From contig JAAKBF010000087.1 of NCBI GenBank assembly GCA_012656075.1, positions 124,001 to 188,000 of the forward strand: a stretch of 64,000 nt of DNA. The letters run 5' to 3'. The notes below the pieces were generated by a model. That model saw only the letters and a list, made by a program, of their open reading frames with translations, made no database searches and was not told the origin of the DNA. A program made the position numbers and the translations under genes. Positions 1-10,743 of the stretch are shown here, piece by piece (position 1 is the stretch's first letter; each line of letters starts with the position of its first letter). This stretch comes from Phytophthora hibernalis (taxonomy: Eukaryota; Oomycota; Peronosporomycetes; Peronosporales; Peronosporaceae).

Positions 1-52
1 GAACGTGCGAGATTCATTATCCCTTACGCTCGTGCTTCGACTGGCCCCCTTC

Positions 53-1649
53 CTACTCCCGGAAGGAAAAGTCTTTGTCCGCAGCCTCGGCATGGGGAGT
101 CGCGATGGCGCCCATGTGGTAGTCGCCGCACGATACCCTGCATTGCAAAACACAGAGGTCACAGTTAGTTTTTGCTCTGCAGTTCAGTTTACACCGCGTA
201 CTGTTAGCCACGTACGAGGTGATCTTAACGTCAGCCAGAGCCTCGATCTGCAGAGGCTGCAGCTGATTCTTGCGGTCACCATGGCCCAGGCAGTTGGAGC
301 TACCCTTGCCAAACGTAAAGACCTTGCCGTCATCAGTGAGTGCCACGGTGTATTGTCGTCCGCAGGCCACCTGCACCACCTTGTGCTCGTTCACGGCCGT
401 CATCTCGTGCGGCTCGATCCAGATCTTAGCGCCCCACATGTACAAACGTCCGTCCTCCGTCACAGCGGCCGCGTGGTCGTATCCGGCAGCGATCTGCTTG
501 ACAGACAGTCCGTTGAACGCCTCAACCAGCACCGGGATCGACTCGATGTTGTACACATCCATGGCCAGCCCACCGCCAATACCCAGCTGGTTCTCTGTAG
601 CAATATCACAACACACAGGTGAGCACTAACTTCGCAAATCAAACCAACAGCTTCAACTTACGACTGTTGCCTCCCCAGCTGTACAGTTCGCCCTTCTCCG
701 TCAACGCGAAGGAGAAGTCGCGACCAGCAGCGATGGCAACCACATTGTCCTTGGAGAAGTACTCCACCGGTTCCGGTACCTCGCACGTGTCGGACTCGCC
801 GTTGCCCAGTCGTCCGTACTCGCCGTTCCCCCAGGCCCAGATCTCGCCGTCCTTGGTGAGCGCCACCGTGTGGAACTCGCCGCACTCCACCGTGGAAATG
901 GGCACTCCCTGGTCCACCAGCGTCGTCAGCAGACGCGGAGTAGGCTCGTCCTTACCACCAGCATGACCCAGACCTCCTGCACCCTTCATAGTGGAGCCTC
1001 CCCAGCCCCACGAGTACATTTTGCCGTCAACATCCACAGCAGCCGTGAAATAGTCTCCACACGAGACGTCCACGATATTAATCCCCTTCAAAGCCTCTAC
1101 TTCACGCGGGAGCGTCTCCATCTCGCTGCTTTCTCCCAGTCCCAGCTTGCTGTACTCATTTGATCCCCACACATAGAGCTTGCCTTCCTCGTCGACTAAA
1201 ATTCAAACATTCAAATGCACAAATCACAAAAAATAGGTCAGCACAAAAACCAAATAAGAAACACTAAAATTCACCTACTAGCAGCACTGTGACTCGCTCC
1301 AAACTCCACGTGGGTGATGGCTTTGCCCTCGAAGGCCTCCAGTAGCTTGGGCGTCAGCTCCTCGTATGCATTGCGGATGCCCGACTTGACCACTTCTCCG
1401 TGACCTAATTGACCCAAAGTCCCATTTCCCCACGTGTACACTAATTATACGTCGCACCAAATAAGAACCAATTAGCAAAATGTGACAAGGTAAGTGACAC
1501 AAAAGATGTTCCGCATTAAGCCACGAACCACTGGATTGTGTCGCGAAGGTAGCGCTCTGTAGGACGCTACGAGTGGTTAAGAGTCTGGTAGTAGCCGTAC
1601 GTCGCCCCGCTGTACGGAGAGCGCCCAGTACGTGGCGCACCAAGACCAT
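53..1649 (-). CDS. RCC1-repeat (regulator of chromosome condensation-like) protein, five or more exons
   Basis: The gene encodes repeated RCC1 blades, visible as WGxGxxGxLG and CGxxHTxAL/A patterns (for example WGNGEYGRLGNG and CGRQYTVALTDDG), so a seven-bladed beta-propeller of the RCC1 superfamily is expected. Exons read on the minus strand are about 1279-1440, 662-1195, 216-594 and 53-137, joined by GT-AG introns that keep frame. The first exon, ending at the ATG at 1649, is less certain: it encodes an Arg/Thr/Ser-rich, acid-poor N-terminus that looks like a mitochondrial presequence, and its donor site is ambiguous. If that exon is right, an RCC1L-type mitochondrial protein is the best guess; otherwise it is a generic RCC1-like scaffold or exchange-factor protein. 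The stop at 53-55 gives a C-terminus close after the last blade. Confidence 0.8.
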
Positions 1650-2137
1650 CGTCCTCGATGCAGCGGATTATTGTGTGGCTTGCGGCTGGGCACCTTCACG
1701 TCACATTCCATAACGGTACCTTCGCGTCACCTTGTAAATGGTACCTTCGCGTCACATGTTATTTTGGATACCTTTGCGTCACATTCTCATCGCCAAGTGT
1801 AATCTTCGGTTTACATGTATTATACAGCAAGTATTATCCGGATACCTAGGATGAAAATGTGTTGAGCAACAAGCAGGTGCTAATCCCTGTTCGCATCCTG
1901 GTGGTTGCTACGTATTAAAAAGAGGGCGAAACCGAGCGAAAGTGGCTGGCGCAGGACTCGCGCACCCTTCATCAAGGCGAAAAATAATACTTTGGATTGG
2001 AAGCAGTACCCCGAGACCCCGGCTTTGCGGTCGTTAAACGGTGGCAAACAACGGTATCCACAGTGTGAACAACGCCCAAGAAGGAGGAACTCAAGACCTT
2101 GGTGACTCGAAACGCCCATGTGTCAGTGAGGAAATCC

Positions 2138-2155
2138 TCATTTTTGGCCTCTCAG
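2138..2155 (+). promoter_or_regulatory. Oomycete initiator-like core promoter of array copy 1
   Basis: TCATTTTT followed by a T-rich block lies 75 bases before the ATG at 2213. It matches the oomycete initiator consensus (TCA[CT]T plus a downstream T-rich flank). The same motif precedes copies 2, 3, 5 and 6. Confidence 0.5.
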
Positions 2156-2212
2156 TTTTCAAGTTACCACACTCCGTCCAAGACATCCATTGAGATTTTC
2201 ACTTTGAACGAC

Positions 2213-4087
2213 ATGGCCAAGGTTGCGTTTCTTCTCGGCGTCTTCTCAGTGCTGAGTAATGGGATTTTCTTGCCTGAGGCGTACACTTTTGACGATCGAT
2301 CCACAACGCCGATACCCCGTGCTACCGTGGAAGCTGAAAACCATGATCCGGTAGCTGCAATGGTAAATTCATTCAACTCGACTCACGATGAGTTAAAAGA
2401 TGATTTTACAGACAATGGTCGTCAGAAAGCGCTGTCTGCCAAGCTGGAAGATAGAGCCTATGACCGAGATGACGACAGTTCGGAAGACAGTGATGATGAA
2501 GAAAGTGAGGACACTGTACCTTCTCATATGGTGTCTACTGCAGTCCCAACAGCAGCTTGGATGGCGGCGTTTCAACTTGGCAGTGTGCTGAATGCCACTA
2601 GCACGATCGAATCCACTTACGTCAACTGGGTTGGCTCTACATTCGATAAGTTGTCTTCTTCTGCTTGTTGGCGCAAAACTCACATCGCTAAGACGTGTCC
2701 GCTCGGTTTCGACAGCAGAATGGGAACGTGTTGGGCGCAGTGCCCGTACTCGTACCCTCTTGAGTGCGGTATGGAATGCATCCGACAGAACGACGACTGC
2801 GGACTCGCAATATTCGGTAAGATTGCAGTCGTAGTTCAAACGGCGCTGTCACTGGCCTCGTGGGGTATGTACGGCGACATGACAAAGTGGGCGAAGGGTA
2901 TTCAACTCGCTGTCAAGTGCACGAAATATATGATTAGCCTCACGAAGTCGCTAGTCAAGTACATTCGCTACATCAAAGTCCACGACCCGCAAGCCCCGCA
3001 AGACAAGATCCTCGCGATTTTGTACCAGATCGACAACGTCATTATCGACATCCCCGTGACAATTTCCTATTGCATCGGGAATAAGGCATCCGATAATGTC
3101 AAGTTTGCGGATAGTGTACTGATGACTGCAGAGTACGCTTTGAGGGAAGTCTTGTACAATGGAGCCGCCATCATTTCAAGTTGGGACAGCTTCACGGCTT
3201 TCATGAAGAATATCACTCTTGGTGACTCGATTGCTTCTCTCAAAGACGACGACATTACGAGCTTGAAAACGGCACTGGAGTCAAATTCAACTTGCGGCTA
3301 CGACATGAAGCGCTTGCTGGATCGCACATGGATGACCGTGGCGGAACTGCGCAGACAGAACCCGGAGATTTCCGAAGACGATATTCGAGCGATCATGAGC
3401 CAGTCGAATCTTGTGCTGAACGATATCCCCATTGCGACAAACAACTGCATGAGTGACCTGATTGCTGAATCCGACGAAGCAACAGCCTACTTAACACGTG
3501 ACACTCTTCGCAAAACCTTTGCAACTGTTGTGGACGATCTCATCAGTTCCGGAACGAGCAGCAATGGTTCATTTCTCTCTGCCAAGAACTACGCTTTCAA
3601 AGTTGCGGATAGAGCCATGGGGTTCTACTCTATTTGGGATATGTGGTACATGTCCACCGTTGTTTCGGAATACTTTCAGCCAATTTGCGGGCCTACAGAA
3701 CTCATTGGCGAGATTGACGATGGTACCGCGAAGAAAGCTCTTGGCATGAAGACCGTTCAAGGCGCTTTTAACAACAGTGATGGCATGTGGACGAGGATTG
3801 GCGACGGCACGGTAACCATCACGTTCAGAAGTGTCGATACTGAAGATGTGACTGTGAACATTAAATCTGGCGGCGACATGGTCGACGAAGTGGACGTGGG
3901 AGCTGGGGAGACCGTGACGTGGAACTCGAACGTGACTGCTCTAGGAGGCAAGACATTGTATCTTGATCGGTGGCGACCCGGTTTCTTAGACCTTCCTGGT
4001 ACGGGAGGCGGATCATTGCTGCTTTGGGTCCCTCGATCTACCCAGGGCGGTATGTTGCAGCTCACCGTGATACTCAACGTGAGCTAA
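2213..4087 (+). CDS. Secreted Ser/Asp-linker, 12-Cys protein, array copy 1 (intact)
   Basis: Uninterrupted 624-residue reading frame, starting at the ATG that opens a signal peptide (MAKVAFLLGVFSVLS). The frame is open further upstream, but that part has no signal sequence and contains the initiator motif. Order: signal peptide (about 1-25), variable acidic linker rich in Asp, Glu and Ser (about 82-101), a conserved NATSTIESTYVNWVG motif, then a Cys cluster from residue 152 (ACWR, TCPLGF, GTCWAQCP, ECGMECIRQNDDC). A long helical body follows with single conserved Cys in VKC, SYC, STCGYDMKRLLDRTW, TNNC and PIC. The last 110 or so residues are beta-rich (GDGTVTITF, DTEDVTVNI, LYLDRWRPGF, GGGSLLLWVP) and end in NVS. 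Twelve cysteines are conserved in the family. No RXLR motif is seen. I do not recognise a named family; an apoplastic or cell-surface role is inference. Confidence 0.85.
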   Translation: MAKVAFLLGVFSVLSNGIFLPEAYTFDDRSTTPIPRATVEAENHDPVAAMVNSFNSTHDELKDDFTDNGRQKALSAKLEDRAYDRDDDSSEDSDDEESEDTVPSHMVSTAVPTAAWMAAFQLGSVLNATSTIESTYVNWVGSTFDKLSSSACWRKTHIAKTCPLGFDSRMGTCWAQCPYSYPLECGMECIRQNDDCGLAIFGKIAVVVQTALSLASWGMYGDMTKWAKGIQLAVKCTKYMISLTKSLVKYIRYIKVHDPQAPQDKILAILYQIDNVIIDIPVTISYCIGNKASDNVKFADSVLMTAEYALREVLYNGAAIISSWDSFTAFMKNITLGDSIASLKDDDITSLKTALESNSTCGYDMKRLLDRTWMTVAELRRQNPEISEDDIRAIMSQSNLVLNDIPIATNNCMSDLIAESDEATAYLTRDTLRKTFATVVDDLISSGTSSNGSFLSAKNYAFKVADRAMGFYSIWDMWYMSTVVSEYFQPICGPTELIGEIDDGTAKKALGMKTVQGAFNNSDGMWTRIGDGTVTITFRSVDTEDVTVNIKSGGDMVDEVDVGAGETVTWNSNVTALGGKTLYLDRWRPGFLDLPGTGGGSLLLWVPRSTQGGMLQLTVILNVS

Positions 4088-4847
4088 CATGTAAGTACAA
4101 ATTTCACTAAAACAGTACAGTAATTGGGGCTCTGCGAACAGCAGCGGAATGCAAGAAGAATAACTTGTCCGGTAGGTGGTATAATACATTGCATTTGATC
4201 TAGTGACGCAGCTCTGCAGTGGAATAACTATGAGTCAGCTTTACGCAAATTTAGTTCGTCACTTTGCCAGAAAATGAGCTGAAGGATCCGACTTGGCACC
4301 CCAGTCAATGATGACTTTCTTGAGCAGCTTACCGTAAGCTTTTACTGAAGTAACTCACATCGCCAACGTAACCCACAACGCCAAGGTTCGATCCGATTTC
4401 GTTGTTGTCGCGAACTGAAAATTAAAAAGAGTCATCGGTAAGCTGTGCAGCACGGGGCGGTGCTTCTCGATTGTTGAGACCGGCCTGAATCTCGATGCAT
4501 ATCCCTGAGCCTATCTCAACGCCACAGGATGTTGTTTCTCTCGCAGAATGGAGATTCGATCGGACCGAGCGAATGGTGGAGACAAGCTCTCTCGTGCGAC
4601 TGGGCGATATTTGGAGTCGACAGATGGCTGCATCGGGAAAGCCTTGCACCGTGTTCAAATTACTGAACGCCGTGTCAATCTCCGTTCCGATGATCAACCC
4701 TGCGTATTTCGACGATTTGACTTTTTTAGCTAGGGTTTCCTGCGATAGCCACAGTGATTTCCTCACAGCGAAAGACTTTATCAGCGATGAACACGAACCG
4801 GTCTCGTAAAAGAGACAACACCAAGAGCGGGCTCGCTAATCGATCAG
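4088..4847. other. Intergenic region between copies 1 and 2, no supported gene
   Basis: A 114-codon minus-strand frame (4422-4766) abuts a possible acceptor (TTTTTAATTTTCAG read on the minus strand near 4425) and a further open stretch to about 4360, so a remnant of a split minus-strand gene is possible. I recognise no domain. The rest is unremarkable. Confidence 0.3.
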
Positions 4848-4865
4848 CCCACTTTCCGTTTTGCC
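4848..4865 (+). promoter_or_regulatory. Initiator-like motif of array copy 2
   Basis: CCCACTTTCCGTTTTGCC, 54 bases before the chosen ATG at 4902. It matches the CAYTTT plus TTTTGC arrangement seen before copies 3, 5 and 6. Confidence 0.4.
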
Positions 4866-4901
4866 GTGTTCGAGACAAACGCGATTTCTTTTGCTCGACA
4901 C

Positions 4902-6806
4902 ATGATACTCAGGATAATGGCGGTGTTTATCGCCTTCACAGCAATCAGCGGCGAGTCCACACAGGTTTCGGCAAAGACATTCGCGTTCAGTAAAGATGCT
5001 GACTCAGCACCAACACCAGCGCCGCTCGCTACTGTGGCTGCTTCGGGTACCTTAACGATTGGGACGCCGGAAGTGACTACAACTTCGTTTGGGCTATCCA
5101 GGAGCGACGATGACTCTTTGGATTCTTTGGACAGTGAAGACAGTGGTTCTTTGGACAGTGAGGACAGTGAGGACAGCGACTCAATAGACAGCATCACACA
5201 GACCAGTGACAGGGAGTTCACGCAAACAGACAGGAACAATGGCACATCTGCAGAATCAAAACTAATCTCCAGGTCCATGAATGCTGCACTCTCCATGGGC
5301 GGCGTGATCAAAGCAACCAGTACAATCAAGTCCACGTACGCGAATTGGGTAGGTTCTGCTCTCGATACTTCAATTGCCAACGCGTGCTATCGAGAAGCTC
5401 ACATTGCGAAGACTTGCCCGCTCGGCTTCGAAGGCAAGCTAGGAACTTGTTGGGCCCAGTGTCCGTACGCGTATCCTGTGGAGTGCGGGATGGAATGCAT
5501 CCGACAGAACGACGACTGCGCGCTCGAAATCGTCACCAAGGTTACGGCCTTATCTAACACAGTGCTTTCTCTCATCTCGTACGATGTGCTCGGCAAGTTC
5601 GCGGTGTTGGCAAGGGCCGTGCAGGTCGCAGTCAAGTGCGCCAAGTACATGAGTGGTTTGATCAAGGCTTTGGCGAAGTACATTCGTGCTCTCCAAGTAT
5701 CGGACCCTCAGACCGCGCAAGACAAGATATTGACAATGTTGTACCAAACGGACAATGTCGTTATTGATATACCAATCGCAGTCGCCTATTGCATTGGAAA
5801 CTCCGTGTCGGACGATGTCAAGTTCGTCGACAGCGTGATGATGACTGCTGAGTACGTTCTGAAAGAAGTGCTATCTAATGGCGCCACCATTATCTCCAGT
5901 TGGAGCAAGTTCACCTCGTTCATGAAGAACATCACGATGGGCGAGACGCTCAGTTCGCTGAGCAAAAGCGACATTACTTCATTGGAATCAGCGATGAAGT
6001 CTAATTCCACCTGTGGCTACGACATGAAGCGCTTGCTGGATCGCACATGGATGACTGTGGCTGAATATCGAAAACATAACCCGGAAATGTCTGAAGATGA
6101 TATTCGAGTAGCTATGAGCAAGTCAAACTTGGTGCTGAATGACATTCCTATTGCAACAAATAACTGCATGGGGGAGTTGATCGCGGAATCGGATGAGAAG
6201 ACGGCGTACGCCACACGTGACACTCTCCGCAAAACGTTTGGAAGCATCGTGGATGACCTGGTCACTTCAGGAACCAGCAGCAACGGCAGTTTTCTCAGTG
6301 CTGGAGAGTATGCTTTCAAAATCGCTGATAAGGTTCTGGGAATGTACGCTATTTGGGACGATTGGTCTGTAGCTGGATCGTTTTCCGAGTACTTCCAGCC
6401 GATTTGTGGCCCTACACAGCTCATTGGCGAGGTCGACGATGGTAGTGCGGATAAAGCGCTGGCACTAAAAATGATTCAAGGTGCTTTCAACAACAGCGAA
6501 GGCTCGTGGACGAAAGTTGGCGATGGAAGTGTGAATGTTAACTTCAAGAGTGAAGATACCGAGGATGTGACAGTCAACATCATTTCTGGCGGTAACAAAA
6601 TCGATGAAATTGATGTTCGAGCCGGCAAAACTGCAACCTGGACCTCGAATGTTACGGCTTTGGGCGGTAAAACGTTCTATCTGGACCGATGGCGTCCGGG
6701 ATTTCTAGGATTTCCTGGCACAGGAGGTGGTTCATTGTTGCTGTGGGTTCCTCAGTCGTCTCAAGGTGGCAGCCTACAGCTTGATGTGATTCTAAATGTA
6801 AGTTAG
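4902..6806 (+). CDS. Secreted Ser/Asp-linker, 12-Cys protein, array copy 2 (intact)
   Basis: Uninterrupted 634-residue frame. The ATG at 4902 opens a signal peptide (MILRIMAVFIAFTAISG); the frame also has a GTG at 4866, which is not needed. After an Ala/Thr/Pro stretch comes a linker made of imperfect DSLDSEDSG-like repeats encoded by GACAGTGAGGAC-type units. Then follow the family modules: ATSTIKSTYANWVG, ACYREAHIAKTCPLGF, GTCWAQCPYAYPVECGMEC, the helical body with STCGYDMKRLLDRTWMTVAE, and the C-terminal beta domain ending in LDVILNVS. All 12 family cysteines are present. It lies head-to-tail with copy 1, so the pair arose by tandem duplication. Function unknown. Confidence 0.85.
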   Translation: MILRIMAVFIAFTAISGESTQVSAKTFAFSKDADSAPTPAPLATVAASGTLTIGTPEVTTTSFGLSRSDDDSLDSLDSEDSGSLDSEDSEDSDSIDSITQTSDREFTQTDRNNGTSAESKLISRSMNAALSMGGVIKATSTIKSTYANWVGSALDTSIANACYREAHIAKTCPLGFEGKLGTCWAQCPYAYPVECGMECIRQNDDCALEIVTKVTALSNTVLSLISYDVLGKFAVLARAVQVAVKCAKYMSGLIKALAKYIRALQVSDPQTAQDKILTMLYQTDNVVIDIPIAVAYCIGNSVSDDVKFVDSVMMTAEYVLKEVLSNGATIISSWSKFTSFMKNITMGETLSSLSKSDITSLESAMKSNSTCGYDMKRLLDRTWMTVAEYRKHNPEMSEDDIRVAMSKSNLVLNDIPIATNNCMGELIAESDEKTAYATRDTLRKTFGSIVDDLVTSGTSSNGSFLSAGEYAFKIADKVLGMYAIWDDWSVAGSFSEYFQPICGPTQLIGEVDDGSADKALALKMIQGAFNNSEGSWTKVGDGSVNVNFKSEDTEDVTVNIISGGNKIDEIDVRAGKTATWTSNVTALGGKTFYLDRWRPGFLGFPGTGGGSLLLWVPQSSQGGSLQLDVILNVS

Positions 6807-8808
6807 GTGTTGATAGAAGACGTAGAGTTGATTTATAGTGCTTAATGTTGTAAAAAATCATATAGAAGTAAATTACGTAGCGTGATGACCGCATTGCTTA
6901 CTTATGCGAATATTTAAGCAATTTGTACGTCAAACGGAATCTGGGAAAATGCATCCATTCAGAATAATTATCTCAACGGCAGACCATATTCATTTACGAA
7001 TAAATATTGGCGTCAGTTAGTTAAAAAACGAGTCTCATTCGACTTCTTCGGCACTGGTGATCGCGCGCTCCTATAATAGGAGTCCTATTACTCAATTCTG
7101 GCCTCAGAGCACCCAGCAGCCTACCGAGTGAGGTATTATCGCGCTACTTACACAGTCTCTGGCAAAACAGTCAAACCCGCAAACTCTACAAAGTAAAGTG
7201 GGTATTTGTATTTGCAGAACCACGAAACATCAGTAGGGTGGTGCGCAGTCTCGGAATATCCAGTCGAGCATTAATAACCCAATCTCACAATGCCTAGGAC
7301 CGAAAGTCATGTGGTTCTCTGCTGCTGAAGCAATATACAGCTTCTTCAGTAGCACTCTTGTCGGGGTCGATAGCGCAACCAGCGTCGCTCATCTGACAAC
7401 ACAAGTGTGAAGAAGCAACATAGCGCTCAAAAGGACAGGAATAAATCCACACTACAAGATGCAGCTGCTGGTGATACTAAATGGAAAAGGCTGCAGGTTT
7501 TGCAATTCCACCACTAAGCGGTTTTAAGTCGTTCGCGGCGTGAATTTTGGCAGTCTTGCGTCGGAATAGGTTAAACACACGTGTGGAGCTGTGGAGTTTT
7601 ACAAAAGATCAACTTTGATAAGCCACGGGGTTGTGAATCTACAATTGTGAACGACCAATTTCTACTGAAGTATTAAAACTGTACTACTGTAATACATGCA
7701 TTTGAGCCCAGCAACGTCGATGCTGGTACATGTAAATTTCCCTTCAACGCGGCTCAGCGCCAAACCCATGAATGGATGTCGAGTTGTGGTTTCCTGGTGA
7801 AATCGAGAAGATGACCCCCTCATATTAAAATCCGAGCACTCGACTCAACTCGACTGCGAGTTGCAGTTTTCAACGAATTCCCCACCTCAACGACAATCCT
7901 GCGTCTACATGCACCTCTCTCCGTATTGGGTAAGAGCTCCGTCACAAGGACAGACCGAAGTGTCCGAGTGAATCACTCAGTGATCGTCTACTGCATCTAC
8001 TCGCAAAGTCTGAATAGCGAAGAGCAGGAAACACTGTACCGATGCTCGAGGCTGTGCTATAATACCGGCATGTTGGGGGACAGCAACCTATAATATGTTC
8101 ACATCAAGATTATTGGCGTCCTTGAGCCCATGACGCGGGCACTGTACACCTTCACCAAGAAATGATGGTTGGGTCCGCAACTTCAGCTGTCGGGCTGGCT
8201 ATCGAACAGCGGAAAGGTCAACTGTATGTACCGGTACATGTACAACATCACCACGCGATTTTGTAGCAGTCGCAGGCTGCGACTGCTACAAAATGTTGCG
8301 ACTTGCAGCAAACTCCGCAAACCACTGGCATTGCGGTCGCAATTTGCGACCGCGAGCTAAGCTAATCTACAGTATCTACCTCATCGTTTTTGAGAACGGA
8401 CATGCCAATCCCCATTCAGATCTCGACAGACCCCATGTCACAGGTGTCTCTCGCTGAGTTCACATTTTGAGCAAGCAAGAACGTTTAGGGCGACTGGAGG
8501 AGAGCATCACAAAGTAGCCATGACGCACGCGGCGTGGTCATATCTTTCATCAGATGGCTGAAGGAGCTGTGCTAGTTTGCGGTCTGAGCATGATTGGAAG
8601 AATTTACTGTAGCATTGTTGAAGGACACCGTGCTACAAGTGTATGCCCAGCCCACCGGGATTGCTTTTCAACACGGTATGCTCATTTGACGAAATCGGGG
8701 AAGTCGCCACCCCGTTGCAACCCGGCACAGCACAAGTGGGAACCAATAACCACCGCAGCAAAAACTCGTTTTCGGAAAACAGGGTTCCAACAATTCATCT
8801 CGACTACC
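6807..8808. other. 2 kb intergenic region, no gene recognised
   Basis: No open frame of convincing length or composition. It holds one 37-base palindrome at 8258-8294 (listed separately). Otherwise it is ordinary mixed-composition intergenic sequence. Confidence 0.5.
8258..8294. repeat. 37-base perfect palindrome (18-base arms, 1-base centre)
   Basis: The arm ATTTTGTAGCAGTCGCAG is followed by a single G and then its exact reverse complement. Only a cruciform or a very tight hairpin could form. Related TTGCGAC/GTCGCAA-type pieces continue to about 8350, suggesting a degenerate foldback element. Confidence 0.75.
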
Positions 8809-8824
8809 TCATTTTTCGTTTCGG
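8809..8824 (+). promoter_or_regulatory. Initiator-like motif of array copy 3
   Basis: TCATTTTTCGTTTCGG, 46 bases before the ATG at 8855; almost the same as the motif before copy 1. Confidence 0.5.
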
Positions 8825-8854
8825 CCCGCTCGAGGCTCCACTCGCTGACGCAAG

Positions 8855-10743
8855 ATGACCAGGGTGGCAGTTTTCTTTGCAGTCTTCGTGGCACTCCTTG
8901 TTGGGATCACTTCGACGAAGGTCCTAACGCTGAGTGTTTGGCCTAGGACGTTAACTCCACTTTCTACAGTGACGACTGCTAGTGACACGTTGGCGTGCTT
9001 AACATGGCCGAGTCCTCTTTCAAGTCATCGAGCAGCGATGAGGATTCTCTCGACAGCGACGATGGAGACTCAATCGACAGTGTAATTCTAGCTGCACTTT
9101 CATCAAACAGCGACAAACAAGATGAAGACGAAACTGACGAATCGAGCGATAGCGATGACGACGCTCCTTCAACTGTAACTGGTTCCACATCGAGTGATTC
9201 TTCGGCTTCCTCGAGCGCTATGAGCGTAGCATTCACGACGGGTAGTGTGATTAACGCTACCAGCACGATCGAGGCCACGTACGTCAACTGGGTCGGCTCT
9301 GAGCTCGACACTTCGTTCACTTCCGCGTGCTATCGAGAGTCTCACATTGCGAAGTCGTGTCCTCTCGGATTCAACAACGATGACGGAGTTTGTTTGGCGC
9401 AGTGTCCGTACGCGTACCCCGTCGAATGCGGTTTGGAGTGCATCCGGCAGAACGACGCCTGCGCTTTGGAAGTTTTTACAAGGTTGGAGCGGTGGTTCAG
9501 GCAACAATGTCTTTCGTCACGATGAATGTTTTCGGCGCCTTTTATAAAGTGGCAAAAGGGATTCAGCAAACTTTCAAGTGCGTCAAGAGCATGCTGGGGT
9601 TGACGAAGTCACTGGTCAAGTACATCCGCTACACCAAAGTGTCCGACCCGAATCCACACAAGACAAGATTCTTGCAGTGCTTTACCAGACAGACAATGTG
9701 GTTATTGACATACCCGTGGCAACAGCCTACTGTCTTGGGATCAAAGTGTCGGACAGCGTTAAGTTTGCCGACAGAATACTCACCACGGCTGAGCTCATTC
9801 TGAGAGAAGCCGTCAAAAACTCTGATACGATTGTTTCTAGCTGGGACAATTTCGCGTCGTTCATGAAGAACATCTCACTCGGTGACTCCATCAGATCGTT
9901 AAACCAGTCCGACATCACCAATTTGAAGTCCGCGATGGAGTCAAATTCCACCTGCGGGTTCGACATGAAGCGCTTGCTGGATCGCACATGGATGACCGTG
10001 GCTGAGTTTCGTCAAACGAATCCGGGAATGTCCGAATACGACATTCGTGTGGCCATGAGCCAATCGAACTTGGTGCTGAAGGATATCCCCATTGCAACAA
10101 ACAACTGCATGAACGATTTAATCGCGGATTCAGACGAAAAGACAGCCTACGCCACACGGGACACACTTCGCAAGACGTTTGCAAGCGTTATGGATGATCT
10201 GATCCGTTCAGGAACGAGCAGCAATGGCACATTCCTTAATGCCGAGGAATACGCTTTCAAGGTTGCGGACAAAGCCCTCGGTTTGTATGCCATTTGGGAT
10301 ATGTGGGTTATCTCAGGCCTTGTTTCCGAGTATTTTCAGCCGATTTGTGGCCCAACGCAGCTCATAGGTGAGATCGACGATGGTACAGCTGAGAAAGCAC
10401 TGGGTATGACAGTTGTGCAAGATGCATTAATCACAGTGACGGCTTGTGGAAGAAGGAGGGCGACGGAACTGTCATGATCACATTCAAGAGCGTTGACACC
10501 GAGGATGTGTCTGTGAACATCAAGTCTGGCGGTGATAAGGTCGCCGAGGTGCCCGTTCCAGCTGGGCAGACCGTGATGTGGAAATCAAACGTGACGAGTC
10601 TGGGAGGCAAGACGCTGTATTTGGATCGGTGGCGTCCGGGTTTTCTGGGGCTTCCCGGAACAGGAGGTGGTTCGTTGTTGCTGTGGGTCCCTCAGTCGAT
10701 TCAGGGTAGTATACGGCTCACTGCTGTGCTTAATGTGAGTTGA
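8855..10743 (+). CDS. Secreted Ser/Asp-linker, 12-Cys protein, array copy 3 (four apparent one-base frameshifts)
   Basis: The ATG at 8855 opens a signal peptide (MTRVAVFFAVFVALLVGITS). The family sequence is then followed through all modules, but the frame changes at about 8994, 9480, 9648 and 10427. At each point, one extra base in a short run (G, A, C and T respectively) restores alignment with the other copies without losing any conserved residue. All 12 cysteines and the full C-terminal beta domain ending in NVS are present. Uniform single-base losses in runs argue for sequence error over decay, so I call it a probable functional gene; if the shifts are real it is a recent pseudogene. The linker is the most Ser/Asp-rich part (EDSLDSDDGDSIDS). 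Confidence 0.75.

Noticed and set aside
4370..4400. tRNA gene suggested by GGTTCGATCC
   Set aside because: No cloverleaf with acceptor and anticodon stems could be built around it.
8855..10743. Array copy 3 as a pseudogene
   Set aside because: All four frame changes are single-base losses in runs, identical in kind to those in housekeeping genes, and no conserved residue is lost.
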